Part shown: positions 23,041 to 34,184 of the stretch, piece after piece | Layout of the letters: each line of letters opens with the position of its first letter | Numbering within the stretch: position 1 is the first letter of the stretch | Source of the DNA: Liolophura sinensis | Taxonomy: Eukaryota > Mollusca > Polyplacophora > Chitonida > Chitonidae | Assembly (NCBI RefSeq): GCF_032854445.1 | Contig: NC_088299.1 | Location: forward strand, 2,701,001 to 2,765,000 | Reading direction: 5' to 3' | DNA length: 64,000 nt | Position numbers and translations under genes: made by a program | Notes under the pieces: model-generated | Databases searched by the model: none | Told to the model about the DNA's origin: nothing | Seen by the model: the letters and a program-made list of their open reading frames with translations, nothing else

Positions 23041-25812
23041 TTTCCTGTTAATACATGTTGGTATTGGTGTACCATAATCCACGTGATATGGGAACTAAGT
23101 GTCGGGTTTGTGTAAGACTGGTGATATATGGTTATGGATTGTTTAATCAATATATCCTGAGTTGCACTCATGGCTGCAGCAGTCGACTGAGCTGCCAAAT
23201 GTGGCGCTCTGTCGCTAATTCTGGACACAGCTACGTGTCTGTATGCGTGAGCTGCCAAATGTGGCGCTCTGTCGCTAATTCTGGGCACAGCTACGTGTCT
23301 GTATGCGCGAAAATTGTGTTTACTTGTAGAATTAGGCATGTTTTTGCGCACTACAGTGTCATGTACAGTTACCGAGTGTTAAACCGCATCTGTTTTATTA
23401 TTACTGCGATGACGGGCGTTGTCGCGAAATGATTTGTCTGCAGCCCTGGAGATGACCGTAAGGGTTTTCCCTGGGCGGTAGAGACATGCAGCTGAGAGCT
23501 GCATGTCTTCCTTTAGGTAATTTTATGTTTATCTATTCATCTGGTGGATGCGCAGTGGTTGTCTGCGCTCTCATCATTGCTGGTGGGTAGTTGTTGCTCC
23601 AATGTGGTTTTCACGCGCATTGTTCGTGAGACGATGTACATTTTACGTCTGTTTTGTTGTAGCGGGCTAGATACCTGCGTGGCTCATTTGGTTAGAGCGC
23701 TAGAAGGGCGAATTGACCTTTGAGCCTCTCACCAATGCGGTCGCTGTGAGTTTAAGTCACGCAGGTCATGCTGGCTACCTCTCCTGTTAATACATGTTGG
23801 TATTGGAGTACCATAATCCACATGATATGGGAACTAAGTGTCGTTTTTGTGTAAATCTGTTGATATATGGGTAATAGTTATAGTTGCACTCTGAGCTGCC
23901 AAATATGACTATGTACATTTATGTACTATGAGAGCTGCATGTCTTTCTGTACATAATTTTATGTTGATCTATTCAGCTGGTGGATGCGCAGTGGTTGTCT
24001 GCGCTCTCATCATTGCTGGTGGATAGTTGTTGCTCCAATGTGGTTTTCACGCGCATCGTTCGTGAGACGATGCACGTTTTACGTCTGTTTTGTTGTAGTG
24101 GGCTAGGGACCTGCGTGGCTCATTTGGTTAGAGCGCTAGAAGGGCGAATTGACCTTTGAGCCTCTCACCAATGCAGTCGCTGTGAGTTTAAGTCACGCAG
24201 GTCATGCTGCCTACCTCTCCTGTTAATACATGTTGGCACTGGAGTACCATAATCCACATGATATGGGAACTAAGTGTCGTTTTTGTGTAAGACTGGTGAT
24301 ATATGGGTAATAGTTATAGTTGCACTATGTACTATGAGAGCTGCATGTCTTTCTGTACATAATTTTATGTTGATCTAATCAGCTTGTGGATGCGCAGTGG
24401 TTGTCTGCGCTCTCATCATTGCTGGTGGGTAGTTGTTGCTCCAATGTGGTTTTCACGCGCATTGTTCGTGAGACGATGCACGTTTTACGTCTGTTTTGTT
24501 GTAGTGGGCTAGGGACCTGCGTGGCTCATTTGGTTAGAGCGCTAGAAGGGCGAATTGACCTTTGAGCCTCTCACCAATGCGGCCGCTGTGAGTTTAAGTC
24601 ACGCAGGTCATGCTGGCTACCTCTCCTGTTAATACATGTTGGCACTGGAGTACCATAATCCACATGATATGGGAACTAAGTGTCGTTTTTGTGTAAATCT
24701 GTTGATATATGGGTAATAGTTATAGTTGCTCTCTGAGCTGCCAAATGTGACTATGTACATTTATGTACTATGAGAGCTGCATGTCTTTCTGTACATAATT
24801 TTATGTTGATCTATTCAGCTGGTGGATGCGCAGTGGTTGTCTGCGCTCTCATCATTGCTGGTGGATAGTTGTTGCTCCAATGTGGTTTTCACGCGCATTG
24901 TGCGTGAGACGATGTACATTTTACGTCTGTTTTGTTGTAGCGGGCTAGATACCTGCGTGGCTCATTTGGTTAGAGCGCTAGAAGGGCGAATTGACCTTTG
25001 AGCCTCTCACCAATGCGGTCGCTGTGAGTTTAAGTCACGCAGGTCATGCTGCCTACCTCTCCTGTTAATACATGTTGGCACTGGAGTACCATAATCCACA
25101 TGATATGGGAACTAAGTGTCGTTTTTGTGTAAGACTGGTGATATATGGGTAATAGTTATAGTTGCACTCTGAGCTGCCAAATGTGGCTATGTACATTTAT
25201 GTACTATGAGAGCTGCATGTCTTTCTGTACATAATTTTATGTTGATCTATTCAGCTGGTGGATGCGCAGTGGTTGTCTGCGCTCTCATCATTGCTGGTGG
25301 GTAGTTGTTGCTCCAATGTGGTTTTCACGCGCATTGTTCGTGAAACGATGCACGTTTTACGTCTGTTTTGTTGTAGTGGGCTAGGGACCTGCGTGGCTCA
25401 TTTGGTTAGAGCGCTAGAAGGGCGAATTGACCTTTGAGCCTCTCACCAATGCAGTCGCTGTGAGTTTAAGTCACGCAGGTCATGCTGGCTATATCTCCTG
25501 TTAATACATGTTGGCACTGGAGTACCATAATCCACATGATATGGGAACTAAGTGTCGTTTTTGTGTAAGACTGGTGATATATGTGTAATAGTTATAGATG
25601 CACTCTGAGCTGCCAAATGTGGCTATGTACATTTATGTACTATGAGAGCTGCATGTCTTTCTGTACATAATTTTATGTTGATCTAATCAGCTTGTGGATG
25701 CGCAGTGGTTGTCTGCGCTCTCATCATTGCTGGTGGGTAGTTGTTGCTCCAATGTGGTTTTCACGCGCATTGTTCGTGAGACGATGCACGTTTTACGTCC
25801 GTTTTGTTGTAC
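23041..25812 (+). repeat. about 436-bp tandem array carrying a tRNA-like promoter unit
   Basis: The phrase 'ctcctgttaatacatgttgg' starts at about 23,044, 23,781, 24,217, 24,623, 25,059 and 25,495. The spacings after the first interval are 436, 406, 436 and 436. The 406 unit lacks about 30 bases ('ctgagctgccaaatrtgactatgtacattt'). Five units contain 'acctgcgtggctcatttggttagagcg' and '..gtgagtttaagtcacgcaggt', that is a perfect A box (tggctcatttg), a near B box and complementary ends 'acctgcgtg/cacgcaggt', as in a tRNA-derived SINE head. The first unit also holds a direct duplication 'gagctgccaaatgtggcgctctgtcgctaattctggg' (23,191-23,310). The last unit stops abruptly at 'tgttgta|cgaggtg'. Confidence 0.9.
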
Positions 25813-25814
25813 GA

Positions 25815-26195
25815 GGTGATGGTATCACTTCTCATCACGTGTGCGAATGAAATAATTCGCTCCCTATTTTATCGCCTTAAAACGACTTGAATTGCAAACT
25901 GCAGTGTGGAAGGTATTTTTAACAGGATCACACAATGGACTTTACTTACATTTTAACTAGCGGTGGATTGACCGACCTTTCGGGAAATTGAATATCACTA
26001 TTTAAACATAATCATTAAAATGGTCAGTGAAATGTTTTAATAATTAGTAAACGCTAATAAATGACAATATAGATATAAATAGACAAATAAATTTCTTTTC
26101 CAATATGAATGTTGACTTTGATTTATGTAGAAAGCTATCTTTATCATGTTTTTGCCTTATAGTTGCGATTGTCTTTTTATTGAATTATCACCAGA
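25815..26195. other. non-coding spacer between arrays
   Basis: AT-rich single-copy sequence with no ORF of note. Confidence 0.4.
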
Positions 26196-26600
26196 CATAA
26201 CACCTCATCCGTCACAATAAACTGACACTATACCTAACACTCGATCTATTTCAAGGTATACCAACATCGCACATGACACTTCATCCGTCACGGTATACTG
26301 ACACCATACCTGACACTCAGTCTACTCAAATTATACCGACACGGCACATGACACCTCATTCATGACGGTATACTGACACAATACCTGACACTCAATCTAC
26401 TCAAGCTTTACCAACACCGCACATGACACCTCATTCATGACGGTATACTGACACCATACCTGACACTCAACCCATTTAAGGGATACAGACATCGGATATG
26501 ACACCTCGTCCATTACGTTATACTGACTCCATACCTGACACTCCACCCGTTTAGGGTATACTGACACCGGACACCTCATCTACTCGAGGTATACCGACGT
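26195..26600. repeat. about 75-bp degenerate tandem array
   Basis: Repeated phrases 'cacctcatccgtcacggtatactgacaccatacctgacactc' and 'actcaa..tataccgacaccgcacatgaca' recur about every 75 bases, five to six times, with moderate divergence. Confidence 0.85.
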
Positions 26601-26889
26601 TATGCATGGAACACCCTTCAGGCAATAAGACATACAGGCGAAAAGATACAACATCCATGCAGTTACAGTAAACTGACATTCGGCATGACCAACCACAAGG
26701 ACACAATCTGCAAGGACCAGTACAACGAAATGGAATACGTACACCTGCTTTGGGTTTCACGTCCTAAAATTTTCAGCCGCAAGGTGACGAGGAGTTATTA
26801 GGTGTGTATACATAGAATGTGTCTTCTTGTGACCAGGCGAGTCCATGCGTACTAATAAAATAGATAAAAAAATTATAATGGAGTTGCGT

Positions 26890-27890
26890 TAAGGGGACAT
26901 ACAACCTGACCTCAAGGTCATGAAGTTCTCAGTCAGACTTAGTCTTGTTCGATAAGACTTAGACATATAACCTGATCTCAAGCTCATGAAGTTCTAAGTC
27001 AGGCATAGTCTTGTTCGATAAGACTTAGACATACAACCTGACCTCAAGGTCATGAAGTTCTCAGTCAGACTTAGTCTTGTTCGATAAGACTTAGACATAC
27101 AACCTGACCTCAAGGTCATGAAGTTCTCAGTCAGACTTAGTCTTGTTCGATAAGACTTAGACATACAACCTGGCCTCAAGCTCATGAAGTTCTCAGTCAG
27201 ACTTAGTCTTGTTCGATAAGACTTAGACATACAACCTGGACTCAATTCATGAAGTTCTAAGTCAGGCATATTCTTGTTCGATAAGACTTAGACATACAAC
27301 CTGGCCTCAAGCTCATGAAGTTCTCAGTCAGACTTAGTCTTGTACGATAAGACTTAGACATACAACCTGGACTCAATTCATGAAGTTCTAAGTCAGGCAT
27401 ATTCTTGTTCGATAAAACTTAGACATACAACCTGACCTCAATTCATGAAGTTCTAAGTCAGGTATATTCTTGTTCGATAAGACTTAGACATACAACCTGA
27501 CCTCAATTCATGAAGTTCTAAGTCAGGCATATTCTTGTTCGATAAAACTTAGACATACAACCTGACCTCAAGGTCATGAAGTTCTAAGACAGGCATAGTC
27601 TTGTTCGATAAGACTTAGACATACAACCTGACCTCAAGGTCATGAAGTTCTCAGTCAGACTTAGTCTTATTCGATAAGACTTAGACATACAACCTGACCT
27701 CAAGCTCATGAAGTTCTCAGTCAGACTTAGTCTTGTACGATAAGACTTAGACATACAACCTGACCTCAAGCTGATGAAGTTCTAAGTCAGACATAATCTT
27801 GTTCGATAAGACTTAGACATACAACCTGACCTCAAGCTTATGAAGTTCTAAGTCAGGCATAGTCTTGTTCGATAAGACTTAGACATACAA
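26890..27890. repeat. 66-bp tandem array, about 15 copies
   Basis: The unit 'gacttagacatacaacctga..' repeats every 66 bases (for example starts at 27,021 and 27,087). Many copies contain the palindrome 'tgacctcaaggtca' and the stem 'agtctt..aagact' around 'gttcgat'. Because 66 is a multiple of three, long repetitive minus-strand ORFs appear with a 22-residue period. These are by-products of the array, not genes. Confidence 0.95.
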
Positions 27891-28130
27891 CCGTCAGTTT
27901 GTTGTGGTGTCTGTGATCAGTACGGAAAGGCATCCATATCCTCCTGTATGACCGCCAGTTTGTTGTGGTGTCTGTGATCAGTACGGAAAGGCATCCATAT
28001 CCTCCTGTGTGACCGCCAGTTTGTTGTGGTGTCTGTGATCAGTACGGAAAGGCATCCATATCCTCCTGTGTGACCGCCAGTTTGTTGTGGTGTCTGTGAT
28101 CAGTACGGAAAGGCACCCATATCAGGGGTG
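27891..28130. repeat. 61-bp tandem array, 4 copies
   Basis: 'cagtttgttgtggtgtctgtgatcagtacggaaaggcayccatatc' repeats at 27,893, 27,954, 28,015 and 28,076. It abuts the 66-bp array directly. Confidence 0.95.
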
Positions 28131-28844
28131 TAATTGCGTAGGCCTATTCATCGGGGGATGTGACAGCTGGATGGCAATGCTAGCACTAAACCGCCCCACT
28201 GGGAAAGTATTCAATATTCAAATATTCCGATATGTAACTCTGTTGCGCAAAAGACATGTATATGGAAGCCGATAGCGGCCATGCGCCCGCTTGTCGTCCT
28301 TTCTACTGATTATTTAGTCCAGTAAAAAATGTGAAAGGACAAAAGAACGAAAGAGTTAAGCCAAACTACGAAAGAACGAAAGTGGTTTTGCCACCTAACA
28401 CTTTTGTACTTTCCCCTCGCCCTTTCGTGCTTTTGTTTCTTCCCTTGGGTCTTTCGAGTATTCATTCATATAAAGCATGCGAAAAAACGAAACTACAAAA
28501 GGATGAAATTTTATAAAAAAATTTAAGATCATTAAGAACAGTTATACTCACATGTTCTGTCAGTGTTTTACAGTCTTGTAACTTCGCTGGTCTTGACGTT
28601 TATTTTGTTTGATTCCCTAGCAATCCGGCGTACCTGGTAAAGGACGGGCATGTAATCTGGTAAACGAGTCCTAAATCTGCGTGATGTCACTTCTAATCTC
28701 AAACTGTTCATATCCAAGGCTATAAATAAAGTACGGTGTAAACTTGGGCAAGCTGAGTTTTATCACTCCTTTAACCCTGCTGTTAAACTTCATAACAGCC
28801 TCCATTTTTCTTTTTGTAGCAGAAATCTCATGTTCCCTCGTGTG
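28130..28844. other. non-coding stretch with a weak inverted repeat
   Basis: Between 28,335 and 28,460 'gaaagraacgaaag' words face 'ctttcgt/tctttcg' words, giving an imperfect inverted repeat that could be a decayed MITE. Nothing else recognised. Confidence 0.35.
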
Positions 28845-29034
28845 ACGGCCATAGGGTCACATGGTAAACTGACAAAATGTTGACCTTCATGCATCTCTCA
28901 CACCACACAAAACTTGCCTTAAGTTACCTCCATTCTTTATACTGAAATAAAATCGAAATGTCCATATGCAATACTGAGTACACGTTTCTATGACATCGAA
29001 CATTGTTTTGCCAAGCATACCTAGAGAAGGAATA

Positions 29035-29160
29035 CGGCGCATGGCTTAGTTCAGATTGATGGGTTCCTTCAACTCTTAAAGCTGGCCGACGTCTTATCAG
29101 AAATATGCTTGAACACGGCGCTAAACACTATAATCCGTAAGGTTAATAAATGAATAAACT
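29035..29160 (-). mobile_element. SINE tail remnant (unit 1)
   Basis: 'aaagctggccgacgtcttatcagaaatatgcttgaacacggcgctaaacactataatc' with trailing 'aataaatgaataaa' is a diverged reverse copy of the SINE tail. Confidence 0.55.
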
Positions 29161-29451
29161 ACACAGGGTAAGATGAAAGGTATGTGTGATGTCGGCGTGG
29201 CAATTAAAGTGTGATAGTTTACACTGAAAACTGCGATTACCTCTACCCATACAGAGGACGTCTTGTCCTTTGGCGACTTTTTTCAATGGCTAATCAATAC
29301 AGATAATAAATATATAAGCTAATAAGGATGGCAACGGCAGATGATAGTCAGAAGGTTTGCCAGACAGCCACATGGCAAAGGGCGGTGATTTACTCGGCCA
29401 TGCTCTGCTGTTACCTCTAAACCCATAAACTCAAGCGCTGTCGTATCCTCG

Positions 29452-29620
29452 TATTTATTTATTTATTTGATTGGTGTTTTACGCCGTACTCAAGAATATT
29501 TCATTTATACAACAAGGGTCATTATGGTGAGAGGAAACAGGGCAGAGCCCGCGGTTTAAACTCACGACGATCTGCAGTTTGTTGGCAGATCTTCCCACGT
29601 ACGGCCGGAGCGCCGTCTTA
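29452..29620 (+). mobile_element. SINE tail (unit 1)
   Basis: 'atttatttatttatttgattggtgttttacgccgtactcaagaatatttcatttatacaac' followed by 'gagaggaaacagggcagagcccgcgg' and 'cttcccacgtacggccgg'. Confidence 0.8.
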
Positions 29621-30189
29621 TAAATGAAAAATGCACGCAAGGGTGCGGCCTTTAAACATTAATAATAAGTCACAAAAAGGCCTGCAACGGTTTTATTTTA
29701 ACATTTAGTGAATGATATTGCCATTATTGTACCATTCTTACACTGAGATAATAATAATAGAGCGGAATAATCATAATGAAATGAGTCCATGGCTCAGTTT
29801 TTTTCAGATACGGCCTAACGTTAATTTTCGTTTTCGGATCGACAATGCGAACGGTGGGATTTCCATTGATCAATTCACTGCGCGGTAAGTAAGTGCATGT
29901 GTCTCATTGGTCCGCAGTTAACAGGTTATACGTTGGCAGTAAATCATTGGCTGGTAGGGTACACACAAAAAACTAACCATCAGCGATAGATACTGAAAGT
30001 AAAACTGTAACCGTTCAAGGGCAATATTGCAAAATCCGGACTTCGTTTAACTTGTTGCAAGAGTGCAACGACACTATTTAAGGATTCCTATTCTGTAATT
30101 AGTATGCATTTTTGTAACTAGAAAAGGAACTACCTGTATTAGAGACGTCTTACGATGCAGAGGGGTAGGCTACGTCATAAAAATCCCAT

Positions 30190-30299
30190 GGGTATTCCCC
30201 TTTTTAATCTAGGGTCCAGAGTAATGAGGGTATATAAGCCTGTGCGCGGGCCGGGGGCGGCGAGGCTGGGCTGGATAACACGACACCTTGCATCTTTCG
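30190..30299 (+). promoter_or_regulatory. TATA promoter and non-coding exon 1 of gene B
   Basis: 'tatataag' at 30,231-30,238 is followed by GC-rich sequence and, 62 bases later, a strong donor 'ctttcg|gtaagttgg' (GT at 30,300-30,301), giving a short 5' UTR exon of about 35-40 bases. The next acceptor is 'gattttcag|' at 31,593, 26 bases before the start codon of gene B. A kappaB-like 'gggtattcccc' lies at 30,190-30,200. A well-placed TATA box suggests an inducible gene. The transcription start is inferred. Confidence 0.55.
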
Positions 30300-30564
30300 G
30301 TAAGTTGGTTTGATTAAGCCTATTTGTAAAATTCCACATATCGACAAACATTGTAACTTTTAAAATTTTATCGCCCATACCATAGTACATGGCATATTGT
30401 TATATTCTCAAATGTCAATTCCTTATCTGTATAAAGTTTGAACACTGATATAGAGCTATTATACTCGATGGAGCTGGGTCACATTCCTATCTGCCAGTGC
30501 GTCATGTTTATAACGTGTGGGGTCTCCCATCAAGTCGTTCCTATATAGTGCTCGTCTCGCCGCA

Positions 30565-30785
30565 ACCTGTCTCCCACTGACCATTGAAATCACAGGTTCG
30601 AATCCAGTTCGCGCTGGTTCGGCTGTGGTTTTCAGTCAGGATATTTATGACTTGTCTGGGGAAGGGTGGTTTACTCCGGGCGCAAAACAGACTAGGATAA
30701 TGTGCCTTCTATCCCTTCTGCATGTGCCACTCTTCTCTCCAGTGCTGAACCAGGTTTCCTTGAAAATGCTCACTAGACCCTATTA
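30565..30785 (+). mobile_element. tRNA-derived SINE head fragment (unit 1)
   Basis: 'ccattgaaatcacaggttcgaatccagttcgcgctggttcggctgtgg' holds a perfect B box (ggttcgaatcc). The following 'ggtggtttactccgggc' resembles the core of molluscan SINEs. It lies in intron 1 of gene B. Confidence 0.55.
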
Positions 30786-31570
30786 AGTGATTCATCTATT
30801 CCAGAACCATGAAAATAGATCCGAATAACGGTTCCCATGGTCATGAGAGGACATCTGAATAATTATTCCCAGAATGATGTGAACATGTTTGAACCGTTGT
30901 GCCCGTAAGGATGGCAGCAGAACTGGTGCATGTTTCTAATGACCACGTGAAAACATCACGTTTTCCGCCCTCTCGGCAACATATCTGAATTAATATTCCC
31001 TTAATATTTCCAAAATGTTTGATGCATCATTTTCCCAATAAGAATGACAGCAGATCGGTTACATGTTTCTTATATTCATGTGAAGCCACCTGAATCGCCT
31101 TTCCGGAGACCATGTCTGCAGAAAGCTTTTCGTAATCCCAAGTAAATAGATCTAAAACTTCTTCTTTTGACTACATGAAAAAATTTAAATAACGTCCCAC
31201 ATCTCATTCTATTTTATGACCATGGGAACATATCTGCATCATGTTTTTTATAAAAAATGTCGATATTTCTGAACCGTGTATCCTGTCCATGACCATGGTA
31301 ATATATAAATAACCTTTTCCATGGCCATGCAAGAAGGTCTAAAGCTCATTCCTTATCACCAATGGCGTTGTCAACAGATCTCATGCGTGCTTCTCATGAC
31401 CATGTCCACAAATGTGAACCATCTGTGTGATAACCATTCTGAACGGTTCTGAACCATATTTCTCATGGCTATCCTAATATATCTGAATCTTATCTACGTT
31501 GACCGTATCAATAAATCTAACGTACATTTTAATCTGAATCACGTTTACAAATGGATAGCACCTTATTATA
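30786..31570. repeat. degenerate repeat in intron 1 of gene B
   Basis: Phrases like 'ccatgaccatg', 'acatctgaat', 'tctgaatcatg' and 'cagatctcatg' recur irregularly over about 780 bases, which suggests an old tandem array with a unit near 50 bases. No ORF. Confidence 0.45.
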
Positions 31571-31619
31571 TCTGAGCGTCTCATGATTTTCAGATTTGGT
31601 TGAGAATTGATAGTGTAAC

Positions 31620-33210
31620 ATGGGCAACATTTGGGGGGCGGTGTTTCGAAGGAAACGGCTTGTGCGGTTTCAAAACTGCAGCGGAAGCCAGAAAAAGATG
31701 GCGATGGCCGCTGACCTGAACGAGTTTCGTGCCATTGCCAGAGAGAAACTGGGTTTTGGTGGACACGATGACATCAAAGTTTTAGAGTCAACCACAGGGT
31801 TTGAACTTGAAGACGATGATGTTTTCGTCCACCTGGACCCAAACATACCGCTGACAGTGGTGAACCTAACCCGAGGCCAGGAGTGGACCCGTCCCCCAGG
31901 TAAGAGGCTAACCCAGGGTTAAGTATGGAAGCCGGTTAAAGTCATTGTACCAGTCTGTCATCTTAGTACTTCCCGACAATGGTGAGATGTGATGACAGGA
32001 TGGCGCGAAGTGGGCGATACTACGATGGTATACCACGATTTCAATGGCTAAGCGACTGATTTCAATGGCTAAGGGACTGATTTCAATGGCTAAGGGACTG
32101 ATTTCTTCTCACAGTAATATTCTGAATCATACAGATATGGTTTTTCAAGCGGTTTCATAATCTCCATAATCCCACTAGAATCTTTGTTAAATGAAAGGTG
32201 CCCAAGAATGAGGACACAGAGATAAATATGTAATATGAAAGACTACCACGTAGAGAGTAACACTCATAGCTGGCAGACGGTCACACGTATTACCAGTAAA
32301 AGTCGACAACTTGTGAATTTACCTCAGTGAGAGCAGCACCTAAGCAGAATACATTGATAATTTTTGCTAAGTACTCAAATGCTGTGCTGTCGTCCCATTT
32401 AATATACAATCATATGAATACAATACAAAGGGACAACCCTCACAGTTCGGCAATAGCCCCCTCTACAGTCGAATGCCTCACCTATTTAGGTAAACATGAC
32501 ATGCTTGTGGCGATGAGCCGAATGCCAGAATTATAATTCTGAATTCAGAATTTTGGCCGAGATGGTAAGCACGCTAGCGTAGCGAAATAATCCAGCAGCC
32601 TCTCACCAATACAGTCGCGATGAAAAAAAATATTGAAGACCATATTTTCAAATAAGTTTTGATCCTCATGATCCTTTATCAGTTGTTTACTTATTCACAC
32701 TTGGTGTTTTTCAGATGTGCCCTCGTTAAGTCAATCTCATCCGCTGTTCGTTCAGCCACCACACCATCAGGTGAGTAAGTTTGAATTATATGTTCTCGTC
32801 TCAGCTATCTGTAGCGAAACCTTCCACACTTTATTTAATATATGTGTACTTGCTTTGCTTTCCCAGGTGGCAGGTCGTGATGCAAGCGGGACGTACACAA
32901 TCACCAACAATGTGTACAACATCCGAGCCCAGCTGGTGCAAGTGGGCGATAGACAGACTGTGTACGTAACACTTTTGCAATTTTATAGAATTCCAGTAAG
33001 CCGTGTGGATTACATAGTTTATATAGACAGCACATTGTGACGTAAAATTCTCAATGGTGTTATGGTCAGAAAACTAATTCACAATAATATACATCACTGT
33101 GGTGAGTTGGGATAAAATTTTAAGCAAATTGATCTGGAAACGTTGACATTTAATTTGGCTAAATGTTTTACTATTAGACTAATTTTACTTCAACTTCCAC
33201 GTGTATTATC

Positions 33211-33241
<31 letters not shown>

Positions 33242-33546
33242 ATTAATATTATTATTAATCTTTCAAGAAAATGACAACTATTGAAGGAAAATATATATGT
33301 TGTGTAATATATATTAATACAAATTTGTGGAATTTCCTCTCTAACCATACTAATTAGGACTAAGGTCTTTCCATGATTGAGTTATTGCCGTCTTGTGGAC
33401 GTTTCTGTTCACAGGCTGTCCGGAGTTCCGACAGGAGCTACAGAGGACGAGGACTCCCAGTTCTGAGTCGCCACTTAAACCACCGCTGGGTTTCTGGATC
33501 TGACTTCCACAGTAGACTCGGGCACTGTAGCGCACCCTCCGCATGA
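31620..33546 (+). CDS. gene B: CIDE-N domain protein with RHIM motif (4 coding exons)
   Basis: Coding exons 31,620-31,899, 32,715-32,770, 32,867-32,965 and 33,415-33,546 give 188 residues. All introns are GT/AG with phases 1, 0, 0. Residues 11-93 form a CIDE-N domain: basic start 'RRKRLVRFQNC', helix 'MAADLNEFRAIAREKLGF', acidic 'FELEDDDVFVHLD' and 'PLTVVNLTRGQEWTRPP'. Basic and acidic faces are what lets CIDE-N domains stack head to tail. Exon 3 encodes 'NNVYNIRAQLVQVGDRQTVY', a RHIM with the core VQVG and the preceding 'YN' seen in RIPK-type RHIMs. The last exon is short, basic and Ser-rich with no domain. The ATG follows a 26-base 5' UTR in the same exon. No kinase, death domain, nuclease or membrane segment is present, so the product looks like a pure adaptor or regulator. 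Function inferred. Confidence 0.82.
32037..32105. repeat. 21-bp tandem repeat, 3 copies (2 in unit 2)
   Basis: 'gatttcaatggctaagsgact' occurs three times in intron 2 of gene B. The matching place in unit 2 (about 54,139-54,182) has two copies. Confidence 0.85.
32545..32630 (+). mobile_element. SINE head remnant (unit 1)
   Basis: 'tggccgagatggtaagcacgctagcgtagcgaaataatccagcagcctctcaccaatacagtcgcgatga' matches the tRNA-derived head of the main SINE family (A-box end to just before the B box). In the intron before the short linker exon of gene B. Confidence 0.55.
33207..33262. repeat. (ATT)n microsatellite (unit 1)
   Basis: Imperfect ATT repeats. The partner in unit 2 (55,281-55,338) is longer and purer. 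Confidence 0.9.
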
Positions 33547-34049
33547 ACACAACGGTGGGGTAGTGTGACACATGGGTAGGGTACGTCCTTTTGGTGTGAT
33601 GCTGGTGGGCAACAAGGATGCTCTGGGCTGTTAGCTGTAAACGAGAAGGGGGCCCTTTCTGGGGGCACGCATGAGTGAAAAACACTACTACTGTTTAACT
33701 CAATTCACTGTATGCGGTACCTAGTGCGATCCGATTGCGCCCCTCAGAGAGCAGCTTGTCCTGATCGTCATGCAGTATTTCGCCAGGATTTACTGACCTG
33801 CTCACGACAGAGAACATCATTTGGCAACGGCCATGTCTGTGTCTCACATTCCCACACGGAGTGTATAAAGAAAAACTAGCAGTTTCAAGTCATTTCAGGG
33901 GTAAAACTTGTTTCCTGGTTCCAAGTTAAAATAAGATCAGGTTTCCCCCAAATCAGCTGCACAAGCCTGGGGTGTCAAACAGGGTGTGTGTAGCAAAAAG
34001 TATCTTTTCTCAACCAAACAAAAACATTACAATTCTCAACCAAATCGCA

Positions 34050-34183
34050 AGAATGCAAAATGCATGAACTGCCTCAATTTTACCTCCAATGAACGACTTG
34101 AACTGCTACGTTTGGAGGGTGCGTGTGTGCTCGAGCCTGCTGTGGACATCATTTCTAGACTTGCTCACGGATTCAGCGGATGA
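34050..34183 (+). other. small ORF kept in both duplication units (34.1 kb, partner 56.2 kb)
   Basis: About 500 bases downstream of the gene B stop, an open segment ends 'ERLELLRLEGACVLE..VDIISRLAHGFSG' and has protein-like composition. The same ORF end is present in unit 2 (to 56,267) with three residue changes and no stop, despite a 1-base indel upstream in the ORF. It may be a separate small exon, an alternative 3' exon or chance. No domain recognised. Confidence 0.25.
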
Positions 34184-34184
34184 T

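Noticed and set aside
23004-23432. Opposed ORFs with an internal duplicated block
   Set aside because: They are created by the local direct duplication in the first unit of the 436-bp array; no coding evidence.
23041-25812. True tRNA genes in the 436-bp array
   Set aside because: The A box is good, but the B box is imperfect and a normal anticodon arm/cloverleaf is not evident. The segment matches the head of a SINE better than a working tRNA.
26994-27769. Repetitive minus-strand ORFs with a 22-residue period
   Set aside because: They arise because the 66-bp tandem array is a multiple of three. No start context, splice signals or non-repeat coding sequence.
26195-28130. CRISPR-like array
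   Set aside because: The units are head-to-tail tandem repeats without unique spacers, in a eukaryotic genome.
32327-32536. 69-residue ORF present in both units
   Set aside because: It lies in the intron after the CIDE-N exon and is shared only because the duplication is recent; it has no domain or splice context.
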